Shown here: positions 12,508-22,651 of the stretch, piece by piece
Position numbering within the stretch: the first letter of the stretch is position 1
Layout of the letters: each line of letters opens with the position of its first letter
Source of the DNA: Punica granatum
Lineage: Eukaryota > Streptophyta > Magnoliopsida > Myrtales > Lythraceae
Reading direction: 5' to 3'
Length of the DNA stretch: 64,000 bases
NCBI RefSeq assembly: GCF_007655135.1
Contig: NC_045134.1
Coordinates: forward strand, 5,290,982-5,354,981
Made by a program: the position numbers and the translations under genes
The notes under the pieces: model-generated
What the model was told of the DNA's origin: nothing
The model's input: only the letters and a program-made list of their open reading frames with translations
Databases searched by the model: none

Positions 12508-12957
12508 TCAGGCGCAAGCGCAGGGATTCTCGACGGCGGCCGAGGTCTCCTCGTCCGAGAACCGGAACAGCCAATAACCGACGGTGAGCCCCGCCACGAT
12601 CGACAGGAACACGCCGCCGTTGAACGACATGATCGCGAGCATCAGGAGGTACCCGATCGCCGAGTTGACCCCGAAAAGAACCGAGGAGGCGAGCTTGGCC
12701 GGGTTGACCCTGCGGAGGCGGCTCAGCTTGGGGATGAGGGGCGAGGCGGGCGACGGTTCGGACGGATTAGACGGGGGGGTGGCGGCGGCGGCGGACATGG
12801 ATCTGAGGCGGATGCGGCGGTCTTCCATATACTGATAGAAGACGGAGGCGACGGCGCAGGCGAGGAGGGTGAGGAGGTAGCTCGGCCACGAGTCGGTCCG
12901 CCACGAGTCGACCAGGAGCGTCACTTCCACGCTCCAGTACAGGGTCATGTGCATCAT
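12508..12957 (-). CDS. COPT5: Copper transporter 5 (Ctr family)
   Basis: A single-exon gene of 149 residues starting ATG ATG CAC ATG. Ctr/COPT proteins are small trimeric high-affinity Cu(I) channels. Visible features are the N-terminal MMHMTLYW copper-binding Met motif, a first membrane segment (SYLLTLLACAVASVFYQY, about 26-43) followed by EDRRIRLR, a Ser/Pro/Ala-rich cytosolic loop, and the paired membrane helices with the MxxxM motif (MLAIM) and GxxxG (GLTVG) of the trimer core. The tail has CACA, a likely Cu-binding cysteine pair. The short N-terminus with few Met, the intronless structure and the EDRR sequence point to COPT5, which in Arabidopsis exports copper from the vacuole/prevacuole under copper shortage. 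The orthologue call comes from recognition, not from a search. Confidence 0.9.
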   Translation of the reverse strand: MMHMTLYWSVEVTLLVDSWRTDSWPSYLLTLLACAVASVFYQYMEDRRIRLRSMSAAAATPPSNPSEPSPASPLIPKLSRLRRVNPAKLASSVLFGVNSAIGYLLMLAIMSFNGGVFLSIVAGLTVGYWLFRFSDEETSAAVENPCACA

Positions 12958-13735
12958 CTTCGCCGACCGATCGAACCACAGAGAGAGAGACAGAAAGAGA
13001 GAGAGAGGTAGAGAGAGAAAGAGATTCGTGTTTGGCGAGGACAGGAAGATGAACGTGGACGGAGCATTTTGAGTGGAGACCTTCTGTTGCGGAAATGCCC
13101 CCTAAGAACTGGATAATTACATTTCTGTCCTCATCGTGTAACGACCTTTTTTGCCACCTTCTGTGCAGAGGCTTTGGCCTATTCTGTCCGACGGCGCGCA
13201 GATAATACGGCCCCTCTGCTGGCGGCTAATGGCTAACGGCTCCAAGGCCCGATCCCGATCCCGATCCCGATCCCGATCTCGATCGAAGAGTCTTCGCTGG
13301 GTGATCTCTTATTACAAACCAGCTATAAATTTCCTCTCGGGCACGCCTTTCGTTTTTCAAACGACCAACCATAGCCATACGACAAACATCCGAGGCCGGA
13401 CTCAGCGGCATCATGAACAATTGGGGTGTTTTGGTTGGACTCAGGCCCATGGGGATGGAAGGGCCTATGGGGCAGCACAGAAGATAAGAGATTAGATTTG
13501 AGTGCCAAACAAATTGCTTGCTGTATTCTTCTGTCTTTTTTTTTTTTTTTAAATAGATAAAAGAGCCTCTTCCTTACACTACATTACCATGTCCAATTGC
13601 CCATAACATTGTCGTTACTATTCCAATCGTCATATTTGTCTTTATCCCCTTGTATTTCCATACTTTCTCTCGGCTTTTCATTAGATTCCACACTTACAAT
13701 CCCATTAATCACCAAGATTATAATTACAATGTAAT
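12958..13735. other. COPT5 upstream region and intergenic DNA
   Basis: It holds a purine-rich GAGA tract (12980-13023) next to the COPT5 start, likely its leader or promoter. There is also a short (GATCCC)n repeat near 13250-13283. Nothing else is recognised. Confidence 0.5.
13250..13283 (+). repeat. (GATCCC)n hexamer repeat
   Basis: About five copies of a GATCCC-type hexamer, the last one diverged. Confidence 0.85.
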
Positions 13736-13960
13736 TATTCTGGAGTTGGACTCGGAAGTAGTTCGTAATCTTCTTTCATCTGATGGTACATGTGCTCCTC
13801 GGGTCCGTTCTCTTGTTAATCGTATCAAGGCCATTCTTTAGAGAAGCTGGCATGTTGAGATCCAGCATACCTACAGAGAAGGCAATGTTTATGCTAATTG
13901 GATGGTCCGAATGGCATTAAGTTTGCCGCTTGGCTCCCATTTCTTCTCCAGTCCTCCGGA
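13736..13960 (+). pseudogene. Decayed RNase H domain of a retroelement
   Basis: The frame reads LELDSEVVRNLLSSDGT, then RVRSLVNRIKAIL, a TAG stop at 13839-13841, then WHVEIQHTYREGNVYANW. This is the pattern of the plant RVT_3/RNase H domain found in non-LTR retrotransposons and related orphans: an LELDS strand with the catalytic Asp, an LI..I..LL helix, and the H.YREGN..A motif. The stop lies between helix and strand, and the usual AD pair is changed to AN. No reverse transcriptase is recognisable around it, so it is an isolated relic. Confidence 0.65.
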
Positions 13961-15556
13961 CGGTATCATTTCCCTCCTCTTCGGCAATACTGTTGAGTCG
14001 AAGTATAGTATTTCATTTTACTATCTTGTTTGTATGATGTTCTTGTCTTTGACACATTTCGCTTTCCATACCCAGGTTCTCTGGTTTCTTTTTATTTGTT
14101 CTTGTCCTTTCCTTCTCAACTTCGGTTCAAACTACCGAAAAAAGTAAAAAGTGAAATGAACGAATATATAGTTTCACTAGTAAGAATCCAACCTAAAGTT
14201 TTTTTTTTTCCTTTTTTGCGTGAATTAAGGGGTCAAAAGCTCGAATGCAGTAATTAAAGGAATTACTGAATACAAAATCGAGGTACTGTGCTGCCTACAA
14301 TATCACCGAATAAAAGGGAAGCAAGCCCTGGGCAAGAATTTAATCTATGTAAGCCAATAGGTAGCTCCAGTGCATGATTCACCTACCAGCCAACACACAT
14401 ATTCAAAACTTTTTTATTTTAGTTAAAAATGTACGTCACCGCATTATACTTCTACCTCAGTATATTCGTATGGTCATCTTTGGTTTATTGAGATTCCGCA
14501 ATGAATTCATGGATTTTACTCACCAATAACAAAGTGCAACTTAGCAGTATGACCTTTTTCGTCATCTCGTTCAACTTGCAAGAGTTTCCTAAAGCATAGG
14601 AAATGAAAGTTCAAGAAAACCTTTTCCATGTACCAAACAGGACATGTGCCTTTCGATGGACTTCACGAAACACGCTGCTCGAGTCAATAAGAAGATCGTT
14701 TTCCAGAAATAGGTTAGGGTTCGTTGTCAATAGTGCTTTGATTGATCGATGACGTTGGCAACGCGAAAGTCAACCAAAAGACTTACCGATAAAAGAAATT
14801 CAGGTACGTGATAATATAGACTACTTAAGCACTTTGTACGTGCGTGTCGTTAACCCCTAATGATTGACATTCGAGAGAAGTCAAACTGTAAAATTGCACG
14901 TGAACCGACTTTCGTCTGCGCATTCCCTTGAGCTTCGACAAATCCCGCAACTATCAGCCCTAAGATGGCACATCCGCCTTGCTACTCGTAAGTAATATAT
15001 TATCCTTAACAGGTATGAAGAAGGAAGAGAAGGATAACAAAATGATCCAAGTTCACTCAATAATTTCTCGGTTGTTGACGTAAATGGCCAGTAGACCCTG
15101 CTTGCAGTGAAATGGATACCGAAAACCAACGAAACTAGAAAATGGCATCAGGAAGATTTGGTTTTTGGACAGTGTAATGGGGAGAAAATGGTCGATTCAC
15201 ACGATCGAAGTGGTTGATGAAAATTCTGCCCTAAAAGACCAAACCAGCAGAGGCAAGAGTGACCCACATACACAAACGGCCAAGAGCGTTCCATGATAAA
15301 TAGTGTAATACACAGTGAAACCTTCTTGTGACTTGACATGCCCAGAAGCTTCGTCCAAAGCAAGCTCGATGATTGGAAAGATATGGCATGATGAGTCCGA
15401 ATCAATAATCTGTCATTGCTTTGATCTGCATTCGGGATCAGTCGTGTGCTGGAGATTAATTAGTCCGTGTTCCGATGTGAAATGGATTCATTTAGAACGA
15501 GGTTAGAGGCCGGTATATGCCCTAACTTGGCCAACATGATGCTTTGCCCTAGCCAC
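13961..15556. other. Intergenic, no gene recognised
   Basis: Open frames are short and without family resemblance. No tRNA-like structure was noticed. Confidence 0.55.
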
Positions 15557-15932
15557 TTCATTCCTCAAGGAAACAAAGCATATCACCGAACTTATCCCGA
15601 TGTGCCAGGCAATATCGTAGTTCAATGGCTATAAACATTCACTGAACCGCTGGCAAGACATTGTTATTTGTTAATGTGCTCGGTGTGCGCTATCATCATG
15701 TGTTCTGTAGTAAAGTTTCCTGATAACCCGATTGCCAACCTACTTTCATTCCTCAAGGAAACAAAGCATATCACCGAACTTATCCCGATGTGCCAGGCAA
15801 TATCGTAGTTCAATGGCTATAAACATTCACTGAACCGCTGGCAAGACATTGTTATTTGTTAATGTGCTCGGTGTGCGCTATCATCATGTGTTCTGTAGTA
15901 AAGTTTCCTGATAACCCGATTGCCAACCTACT
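15557..15932 (+). repeat. 188-bp perfect tandem duplication
   Basis: Two head-to-tail copies start at 15557 and 15745. I saw no mismatch between them over 188 bp, so the duplication looks very recent or is a sequencing/assembly duplication. The unit is not coding in any evident way. Confidence 0.93.
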
Positions 15933-17065
15933 TGTTAAGATTCCATAGGATCGATGGAGGACAACTAAAAAGACAAATATTGTGAATTCTGTTTTGTACC
16001 ACTGCTTTTTTTAACGTCCGGTTTCGTGACATAACTTTACCCGAGCGGGATGACAAGGACTTCGAAACCACAGGTCCGGTCCTCTTCTCAAAATAACACA
16101 ATATTCACATGCCACTGCACGACAATTCCTAGCTCACCAATAAGCTAAAAACATCATCTATGTCCTGAATCCTCAGGACTCCTATGGTTTATTCACATCC
16201 TGAGGAATCTTCCATGAAACTTCATACCCTTCTCTGCTCTTTCTTCTCTCTTAATATTAATTGCAAATTTCCATTTTTGTTCTCACAGCCTGACCTTCCA
16301 TATGAACCCAACTCAGACAACTGGCACTGCACAAAACCAGCAAAATTAACAACCAAATCTGCCATAAGCTTATGCCCCGAATTTCATCATCCTTACCATA
16401 AACGATTAGACCCAATTAAGAGATTTTCCTTAATTTTATTTGGTGCATTTACTCATTCACGTCCTGAATTTGATCAACCCCAACCCCAACCCCAACCCCA
16501 ACTATTCTTACTTTTCATGAATTTTTACATTGAGAAAATGAAGAACCAAAAAAAAAAAAAACCTAAGAGGCTAAAAAAATATTACATGATACAATACAAC
16601 CTGAAGGGGACAGTCCCCTTTTCTAAATTCTAGCCTCTCCTTCAGAATCCCCGTCTCATTCCAGAACTGACAGTCTACGGTCCATAAGATTTACGGAACA
16701 TCATATGCTATAGTCGTCTCGAAAGCCAAGTACTTTGGGGTGGAGAAGAAGGTGGGGTCGAAATGAATTTCGAAGAATACAATCACTTGGGGATTCTTTC
16801 TCAGTTTACTATCCAAAGATGTAAGGCAGACAAAGGATTTACAAGAACATAATCTGAGGATTAGCATCAGAACATGTACATGGATTTGGAACATAAGCAT
16901 ATCTATAAAACTATTTTAAGTCCAATTTATATCAGTCCAATATCATCATTAGGAAAAACTAACCAATATCAAAAGAAAAGCAATAGAGTCCAATTAGCTA
17001 TATATAATGGATGGTAGTTTTTCTATATACTGGAAACAGAGTTGCTCTGTTTTTATTTACCTTAC
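15933..17065. other. Intergenic; includes 3' flank of the DUF1677 gene
   Basis: A 149-codon plus-strand open frame (16184-16633) is low-complexity (PQPQPQPQ, then poly-Lys) and overlaps the CCCCAA repeat; I do not take it as a gene. Nothing else is recognised. Confidence 0.5.
16475..16502 (+). repeat. (CCCCAA)n short tandem repeat
   Basis: Four and a half copies of CCCCAA. The unit equals the ciliate telomere repeat, not the plant one (CCCTAAA), so coincidence is likely. Confidence 0.9.
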
Positions 17066-17548
17066 TCAACTCGAGATGGAAGAGAAGCAGCTTCCGGAGC
17101 GAACCAGTGCCTTCGGATCGACGCTATCCACAGCCTCGATCCCCCTCAGCACGTAGCTCGAGCTCGTCCGGAGGGGTCTTGGGGAGTCGAGGCTGCGCCG
17201 CAGCAGCCTCCCGATGGCCGAGATGGGGTGCTCCGTCTCACCCACCGGCTTGGGGGACCGGAACTTCCGGCAGAAGTTAATGTGCCTGTTGAGGGCTTCC
17301 TCGGTCGAGATGCGCCTCTCCGACCTCAGGATCTCGTCCTTGACAGCCTCAATGCAGAGCCCGCAAATCCACCGCCCGTGGAACCTCTCCCTGATCCTCA
17401 GAATGTATGCCACGGTGCAGTCCTCCGTGAACCCGCACGAGTCGCACTTGGCTGTCTCGACTTCGAGCAGAGGAGGCAACGGGGACGTTGACGATGACGA
17501 GGAAGATGATTTTCCGGACTGTGATGGGGTCTCTGATGATATTGCCAT
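17066..17548 (-). CDS. DUF1677 family protein
   Basis: A single-exon gene of 160 residues from the ATG at 17548. After a Ser-rich start (residues 2-21) comes the family signature: ETAKCDSCGFTEDCTVAYI, then RERFHGRWICGLCIEAVKDE, with four conserved cysteines in two CxxC pairs that look like a small zinc-binding module. A helical EEALNRHINFCRKF segment follows, then a Ser/Arg-rich tail. DUF1677 is plant-specific and its biochemical role is unknown. Length and the order of motifs fit the family well. I infer no function. Confidence 0.88.
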   Translation of the reverse strand: MAISSETPSQSGKSSSSSSSTSPLPPLLEVETAKCDSCGFTEDCTVAYILRIRERFHGRWICGLCIEAVKDEILRSERRISTEEALNRHINFCRKFRSPKPVGETEHPISAIGRLLRRSLDSPRPLRTSSSYVLRGIEAVDSVDPKALVRSGSCFSSISS

Positions 17549-19358
17549 GGCATTTGAGCTTTAATTGTGTTGTGATGCCCTTTGCCAGGTCCTCTTGTGG
17601 GTTATATATGTTATGTGCCTAACATAATAAATGTGAGGAGGGGAAAAAATAGCGACGGGAGAGAAAGAATACTTTTTTTTTTTGGCATTTATGGGAAAGT
17701 TTTATTATTTTACACACTACTAGATAATCTAAGTCCAATTTATTTAATCAAATAATCCCACGTTATGCATTCTTTCATAATCAACGTCCAGCCAGTAAAA
17801 GTGTGGGTCCCCGAATAACATTAAACTATGGCGAGTTATGTTCATATTTCAGCCCATTACTCATGATCTAAGACTGTATCCTAATGACTCCCGAACCCGT
17901 CAATTCTTGATTGAGAGCTGTGTCTCTCCTTTTCCATATATGGGGTTTGTATTTTATGAGTGCCATTTTGGATTTTACTAATCTCCATGGGGGTCGGTGA
18001 GGTGACTGTGATTGGGGTTGGGACGATCGGCGTCCTTGACACGTGGCAGGAGATGAGGTGCGGTGCGCGGACAGGTTTGTGTGGTATCGGGTGAGATTAG
18101 CGGGATCCTTTCCTAATCGGTAACGTTTCTACGAGGGGATCAATCATTGATGATCGTTTGGGACAGTGCAATTGGATGGTCCGGACTACGAGTTCTCCAA
18201 CGTGACCAATTTGCTAATGATAAGGTGACAAATGGACATGCCCATCGGTTTGTTCAGTTCGAATTCGTCGCGCGACCGACCGACCCGGTCGAAGTGAGGA
18301 TATGCTTTTCGAGTGAAGATACATTTTTAGGTACGTTTTAGACACGAAATCCGATTGAATTTATGATAATTTATGATCGATTGCGTTCGAGATGATAGTT
18401 CAGTTGGAAAACGCGTCGAAGGAATCCGATAAGATAAATTCGGGTAGGGTGTCGAGTCTACTCGAGGACAAAGGACCACTTGCGGTGAAAGTGGTGCAGT
18501 ACTTTATTGTTCTCGAGCTAATAGTCCTCTGCTATATTCGTAGAACCACTCGGGGGCAATGTCCTATAGGATCAATAGAACCACATGGGGGCGATGTCCT
18601 ATAGGATCACCGCGTTTTTCCTTTAGTTATGACACAAATCGGATATTTCTCTAGGCAGACCGATTACAGATTTTGTCGCAATGGTTGCTGCACGATGTTC
18701 CGTAAAGGGAACAAGAAGAATCGCTTCGATAAGTATCCCAATGGCCATCCTTCTTGAATATTATCCAAATACAAAACAACAAAAGATGAAAGTTAAATGC
18801 GGACATGCTCTTCGGGTCACCGTCAGATTGCTGTAATCCTGAGGTTTTCTTCTTGAAAATATCAGTGCAGGCACTACTTAGAACTAAAAGCCAGACGAGA
18901 GAAAAAAAAAAAAAAGGACATAACTGGGAAATGGAGCCTAGAACGGCCCACGTCCCCGGGTTTTCGAGTTCGATTCTTGTGCGTAAAATAACTCGTGTCC
19001 CATGTTTAGATTTATATTTCTTTGTAGTCAGAAAACGAGCCTCGCTTAAAACTCAAAGTTACAGATTGGATTCTCGAAAAGCGAGACATCACAAATTCAG
19101 AGATTACAGTTTAAATTATCGACGGTGGAACTTATGCTATTTCATAATTCCTCGGGTCATGGTCAATGCACTGATGTTTCTGAAAATATCAATGGACACT
19201 AAAAGCCACGTCCCCGTTTCGATAAGAACAATTTCTCTCCCAAAATTGAACCTTCCAAGCTGAATGTCACATTACTACTCTCTCCAAACCTATCAGACAA
19301 TTCTTCCCCACTTGGCAAGTTCATTGGACCACACTCGACAGGCTATCGTAAGGCGGCC
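17549..19358. other. Intergenic between two divergently transcribed genes
   Basis: It holds the upstream regions of the DUF1677 gene (-) and the strictosidine-synthase-like gene (+). A 35-bp direct repeat lies at 18541-18610. Short open frames are without resemblance to known proteins. Confidence 0.5.
18541..18610 (+). repeat. 35-bp direct repeat, two copies
   Basis: Two imperfect copies with 35-bp period, both starting TAGAACCAC and containing GATGTCCTATAGGATCA or a one-base variant. Confidence 0.8.
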
Positions 19359-22300
19359 ATGATCGGCTTCACCGGAGCACTGAAACGCTGTGTTTCGCCA
19401 CTGCTGAGCTTCGTCATTGCTTCTCTACTCGCCTCCGCCCTTCAGATATTCTTCTTCTCCCCAATCTCGGATCCTCAGCCTCTCACTCTTCCACTCCCTT
19501 CTCCTGCCTCTAGCTTCCTTCCTTCCAATACTGACTTACAGGTAATACCGATCATAGTATTTGAAAAGGGACGCCGTGTCATTTGCGAACCTTTAGGTTT
19601 TCGTTTCCGGTAACCATTTACCTCTATGTGGCTCGCGCCAAGCAACTTATATATCGTGCTTCCATGTGTCACTTTATTCGTTTGAAATCATTTTGATTGA
19701 GCAACTTCCTTCGAGTTTCCATACTTCTGCATAAAAGCTAGGAAAGGAAGATACCGTATCGTCCATGCACTATCCATTACAAAGAACGTACATCCCCTTT
19801 TGTTTCTGAATCATTCAAGTGTAGACAAGTTCGATAAAAATTCCGCGACTACCTTGTTCAGTAAATATTCCAGACGGACTGTTATCATCGTTCTTTCTTT
19901 GTAGAGGGTGAATAGGGTTGCAGAAGGGTTCCTCAAAAACCCAGAGGATGTCTGCGTGGACAAGAAAGGGACACTTTACACAGCAACGAGAGACGGTTGG
20001 ATTAAAAGACTGCATAGAGGTGATGGGTCCTGGGAGAACTGGACGATGATCAACTCCCAAACAATGCTTGGAATTACCGCGGCTGAGGATGGTGGGATCA
20101 TCGTGTGCGATACCGAGGAGGTAAACAAGAATTTCGATTTCTGGTACGTACTGATGATAATTCCAAGAATGAAGAGGGAAGACCCTGAAACCTCATTAAT
20201 GGCACAGTTCATGTTGATGTGTCCTAGCGTCATGCTTTATTTAAGTACGTGATAGTTTTGATGTAAAAGAGGTGTATGACAAGAAATCTTTGCCCATAGC
20301 TTTACGTCAAGGGCAAATCTCATGCTAAGGTGTTACATGATTTCGTGATAATTCTATTCTATACAATCGAGTTGTAGTCGTAGCTTATGTGGATCTGATT
20401 ATGATAATGAAATATAATAAATACATATAGAGCTCGTTGAGTTTCGTTTTCATATAATCCAATTCTTGATCGAGACCGTTACAATAGTTGTGGCTACAAT
20501 TCTCTCCAAGATTCTGTTATAGTTTCTTAATTCTGAGTTATCTAGCTATAAAAAGATGTGCAATCGAGTTTCATTTTACGTATAGGCTCAAAAGCTTGTC
20601 TGATGTAATTGCGGTGTTGTGGACTGAGAACTTGAAACAAATTCTGCAACTGCAGGGATTACTAAAGGTTGATGAAGATGGTGTGACGACAGTCCTCCTA
20701 TCGTACGTTAATGGGTCGAAATTAAGGTACTACGCCAATGCTTTTAATTTGTATTTCCATCAGAAGCAGGAAACTCTATCTCGGGTAGAAAACAATGAGG
20801 ATACCTAGGAGGACTTTGTCGACCTCGATTTGGACTGTTTGGCCCCAAATTTGATGCACAAAACATTAGCAAATGGCTGTAGAAATTACCCGTACACACC
20901 TCGTACCTTGTTTACGGACTGGCTATATTATATGATTGGCATAGGATATCGAACACATTCCATATGCGAGGACCTCATTCACCTATAGTCGTAGCAAACG
21001 CAACAACTTAGGATTTCGGGGAATATGGACAGTGATGAGAGAGTGGGCCTAAATAAATGAGGCATGTGGAAGCAATGCCTAATTTCTTTGATGCCACACA
21101 CATATAGATTGTGAAGGGTCGACTTCCATGAGAGTTTCAATTCTTATGGAATGGAAGGGAATCTTATGTCCCTATGGAAGGTAGGGACCATTAATTGACA
21201 GCACATGTTGTCGTCCAACCACCGTCTTTGTTTGAGGTTTTGGTCCTTATGGACTTTGAGATCCCAGATGTAACCTTTATTGATAGTGTGTTAAATGTTC
21301 CCACCTGAGCATTTACCATCACCATTGTCCTTCGCTTATATATCGACAACGTAAAAAACAAAAATGCACTCGTCCCGGTCCAATGTGGAAGCCCGACCAG
21401 TTCAGGGATCAAATAGCAAAAAAAAAAAAAGGTACATTCGAACTGAAGTAAGTTACGTGCTTTATTTGTCAGCTTTGCAGATGATGTGATCGAAGCGGGA
21501 GACGGGAGTCTGTACTTCAGTGTTGCGAGCACCAAGTTTGGCTTACACAACTGGTATATGGACGTGTTGGAGGCTAAGCCTCATGGGCAGCTTCTCAGGT
21601 TGGATCCATACAGGAACCAGACTTCGCTTGTCCTCGACAACCTTGGTTTCGCCAATGGGGTTGCCCTCTCCAAGGACCAGGATTTTCTCATCGTATGTGA
21701 AACTTGGAAGTGAGTATTCCATCAAATGCATAGAACAGAACGAATCGAATCAAAACCTGGTAATAGCTCCTAATTTGTTCGGATGATCGTTCCAGGTTTC
21801 GGTGCCTAAGGCATTGGTTGAAAGGGGAGAGTCAAGGGAAGACAGAGACCTTCACTGAGAACCTACCCGGTGGGCCGGACAACATCAATCTCGCCCCCGA
21901 TGGTACTTTCTGGATCGCTCTTATTCAGGTGAAGATTTAAATCTTAACATCTTTCGGTTAGATCTCACGTTATGTAAACATATCACCAAATATAAGAAAC
22001 TCGGGTTCTTCCAAAGATCTCATCGACCAGACTGGCTTTACGTACGAAACAGAGAACTGCAGCTGTTTTATACTGTCGAGTCAGCTGAAGCTTCTTTGGT
22101 CTTTCAAGTGTAACGTACAATTGTGCATTCTATGTAGCCTGTCAGGGAAGGGTGGGGTTTCGTTCACACCTCCAAGGCAGCGAAGCACCTGGTCGCGACA
22201 TTTCCACAGACGATAAATGTAGTGAGTGCCCTGAGGAGAAAAGCGGTGGTCGTGAATGTTGGAGCAGATGGAAAGATCATCAGAAAGCTCGAGGATCCTA

Positions 22301-22413
22301 GTGGAAAGGTGCTGTCTTTCGTGACAACAGCTCTCGAGTTCGGGGGCCACCTCTATCTGGGAAGCCTCAACTCTGACTACGTCGCAAAATTGCCGTTAAC
22401 AGATGTTGCCTAG
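19359..22413 (+). CDS. Strictosidine-synthase-like protein (six-bladed propeller)
   Basis: Six exons: 19359-19541, 19905-20120, 20656-20726, 21473-21709, 21796-21928 and 22138-22413. Together they give 371 residues, the usual length. An N-terminal hydrophobic segment (about 12-32) acts as signal or membrane anchor. Then come the family markers: GFLKNPEDVCVD, LYTATRDGWIKRL, DGGIIVCDTEEGLL, FADDVIEAGDGSLYFS, GQLLRLDPYRNQTSLVLD, FANGVALSKDQDFLIVCET, LPGGPDNINLAPDGTFWIAL. Three N-x-S/T sites (NWT, NGS, NQT) suggest a lumenal or vacuolar glycoprotein. True strictosidine synthase makes the first monoterpenoid indole alkaloid; most plant relatives (SSL proteins) lack that activity, and some are defence-induced. 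I therefore call SSL, not synthase. It is tail-to-tail with RECQL3, the stops only 238 bp apart. Confidence 0.9.
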
Positions 22414-22651
22414 CTCCCAACTCCGATATGCCCTTAGAAAAGCTTTCTCGAGCACATAGGTTACGGGCAGTTAGTTTTCGATCTTCCATTCAGTATCCTC
22501 TCAGATTACTCGAGATCCATGAATTTTACAGCATTTAGCATCTGGACACAGCACGCAGCAGCGTTATGAAATCCGTCCAGACCCCAGTTATATGATTTTG
22601 ATCCATCAGATAATCTCCCCCACCATTTCTACAAGAAAGATTCAAGTATCT

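Noticed and set aside
12508..13011. Plus-strand open frames over COPT5 (including one of 177 codons)
   Set aside because: They are antisense shadows in GC-rich coding DNA. The minus-strand frame has the Ctr motifs.
16475..16502. Telomere-like (CCCCAA)n
   Set aside because: The plant telomere unit is CCCTAAA. Only about four copies are present, so it is treated as a simple repeat.
16184..16633. 149-codon plus-strand open frame
   Set aside because: Low-complexity (PQ repeat from the CCCCAA tract and a poly-Lys run), no family pattern and no splice or codon signal.
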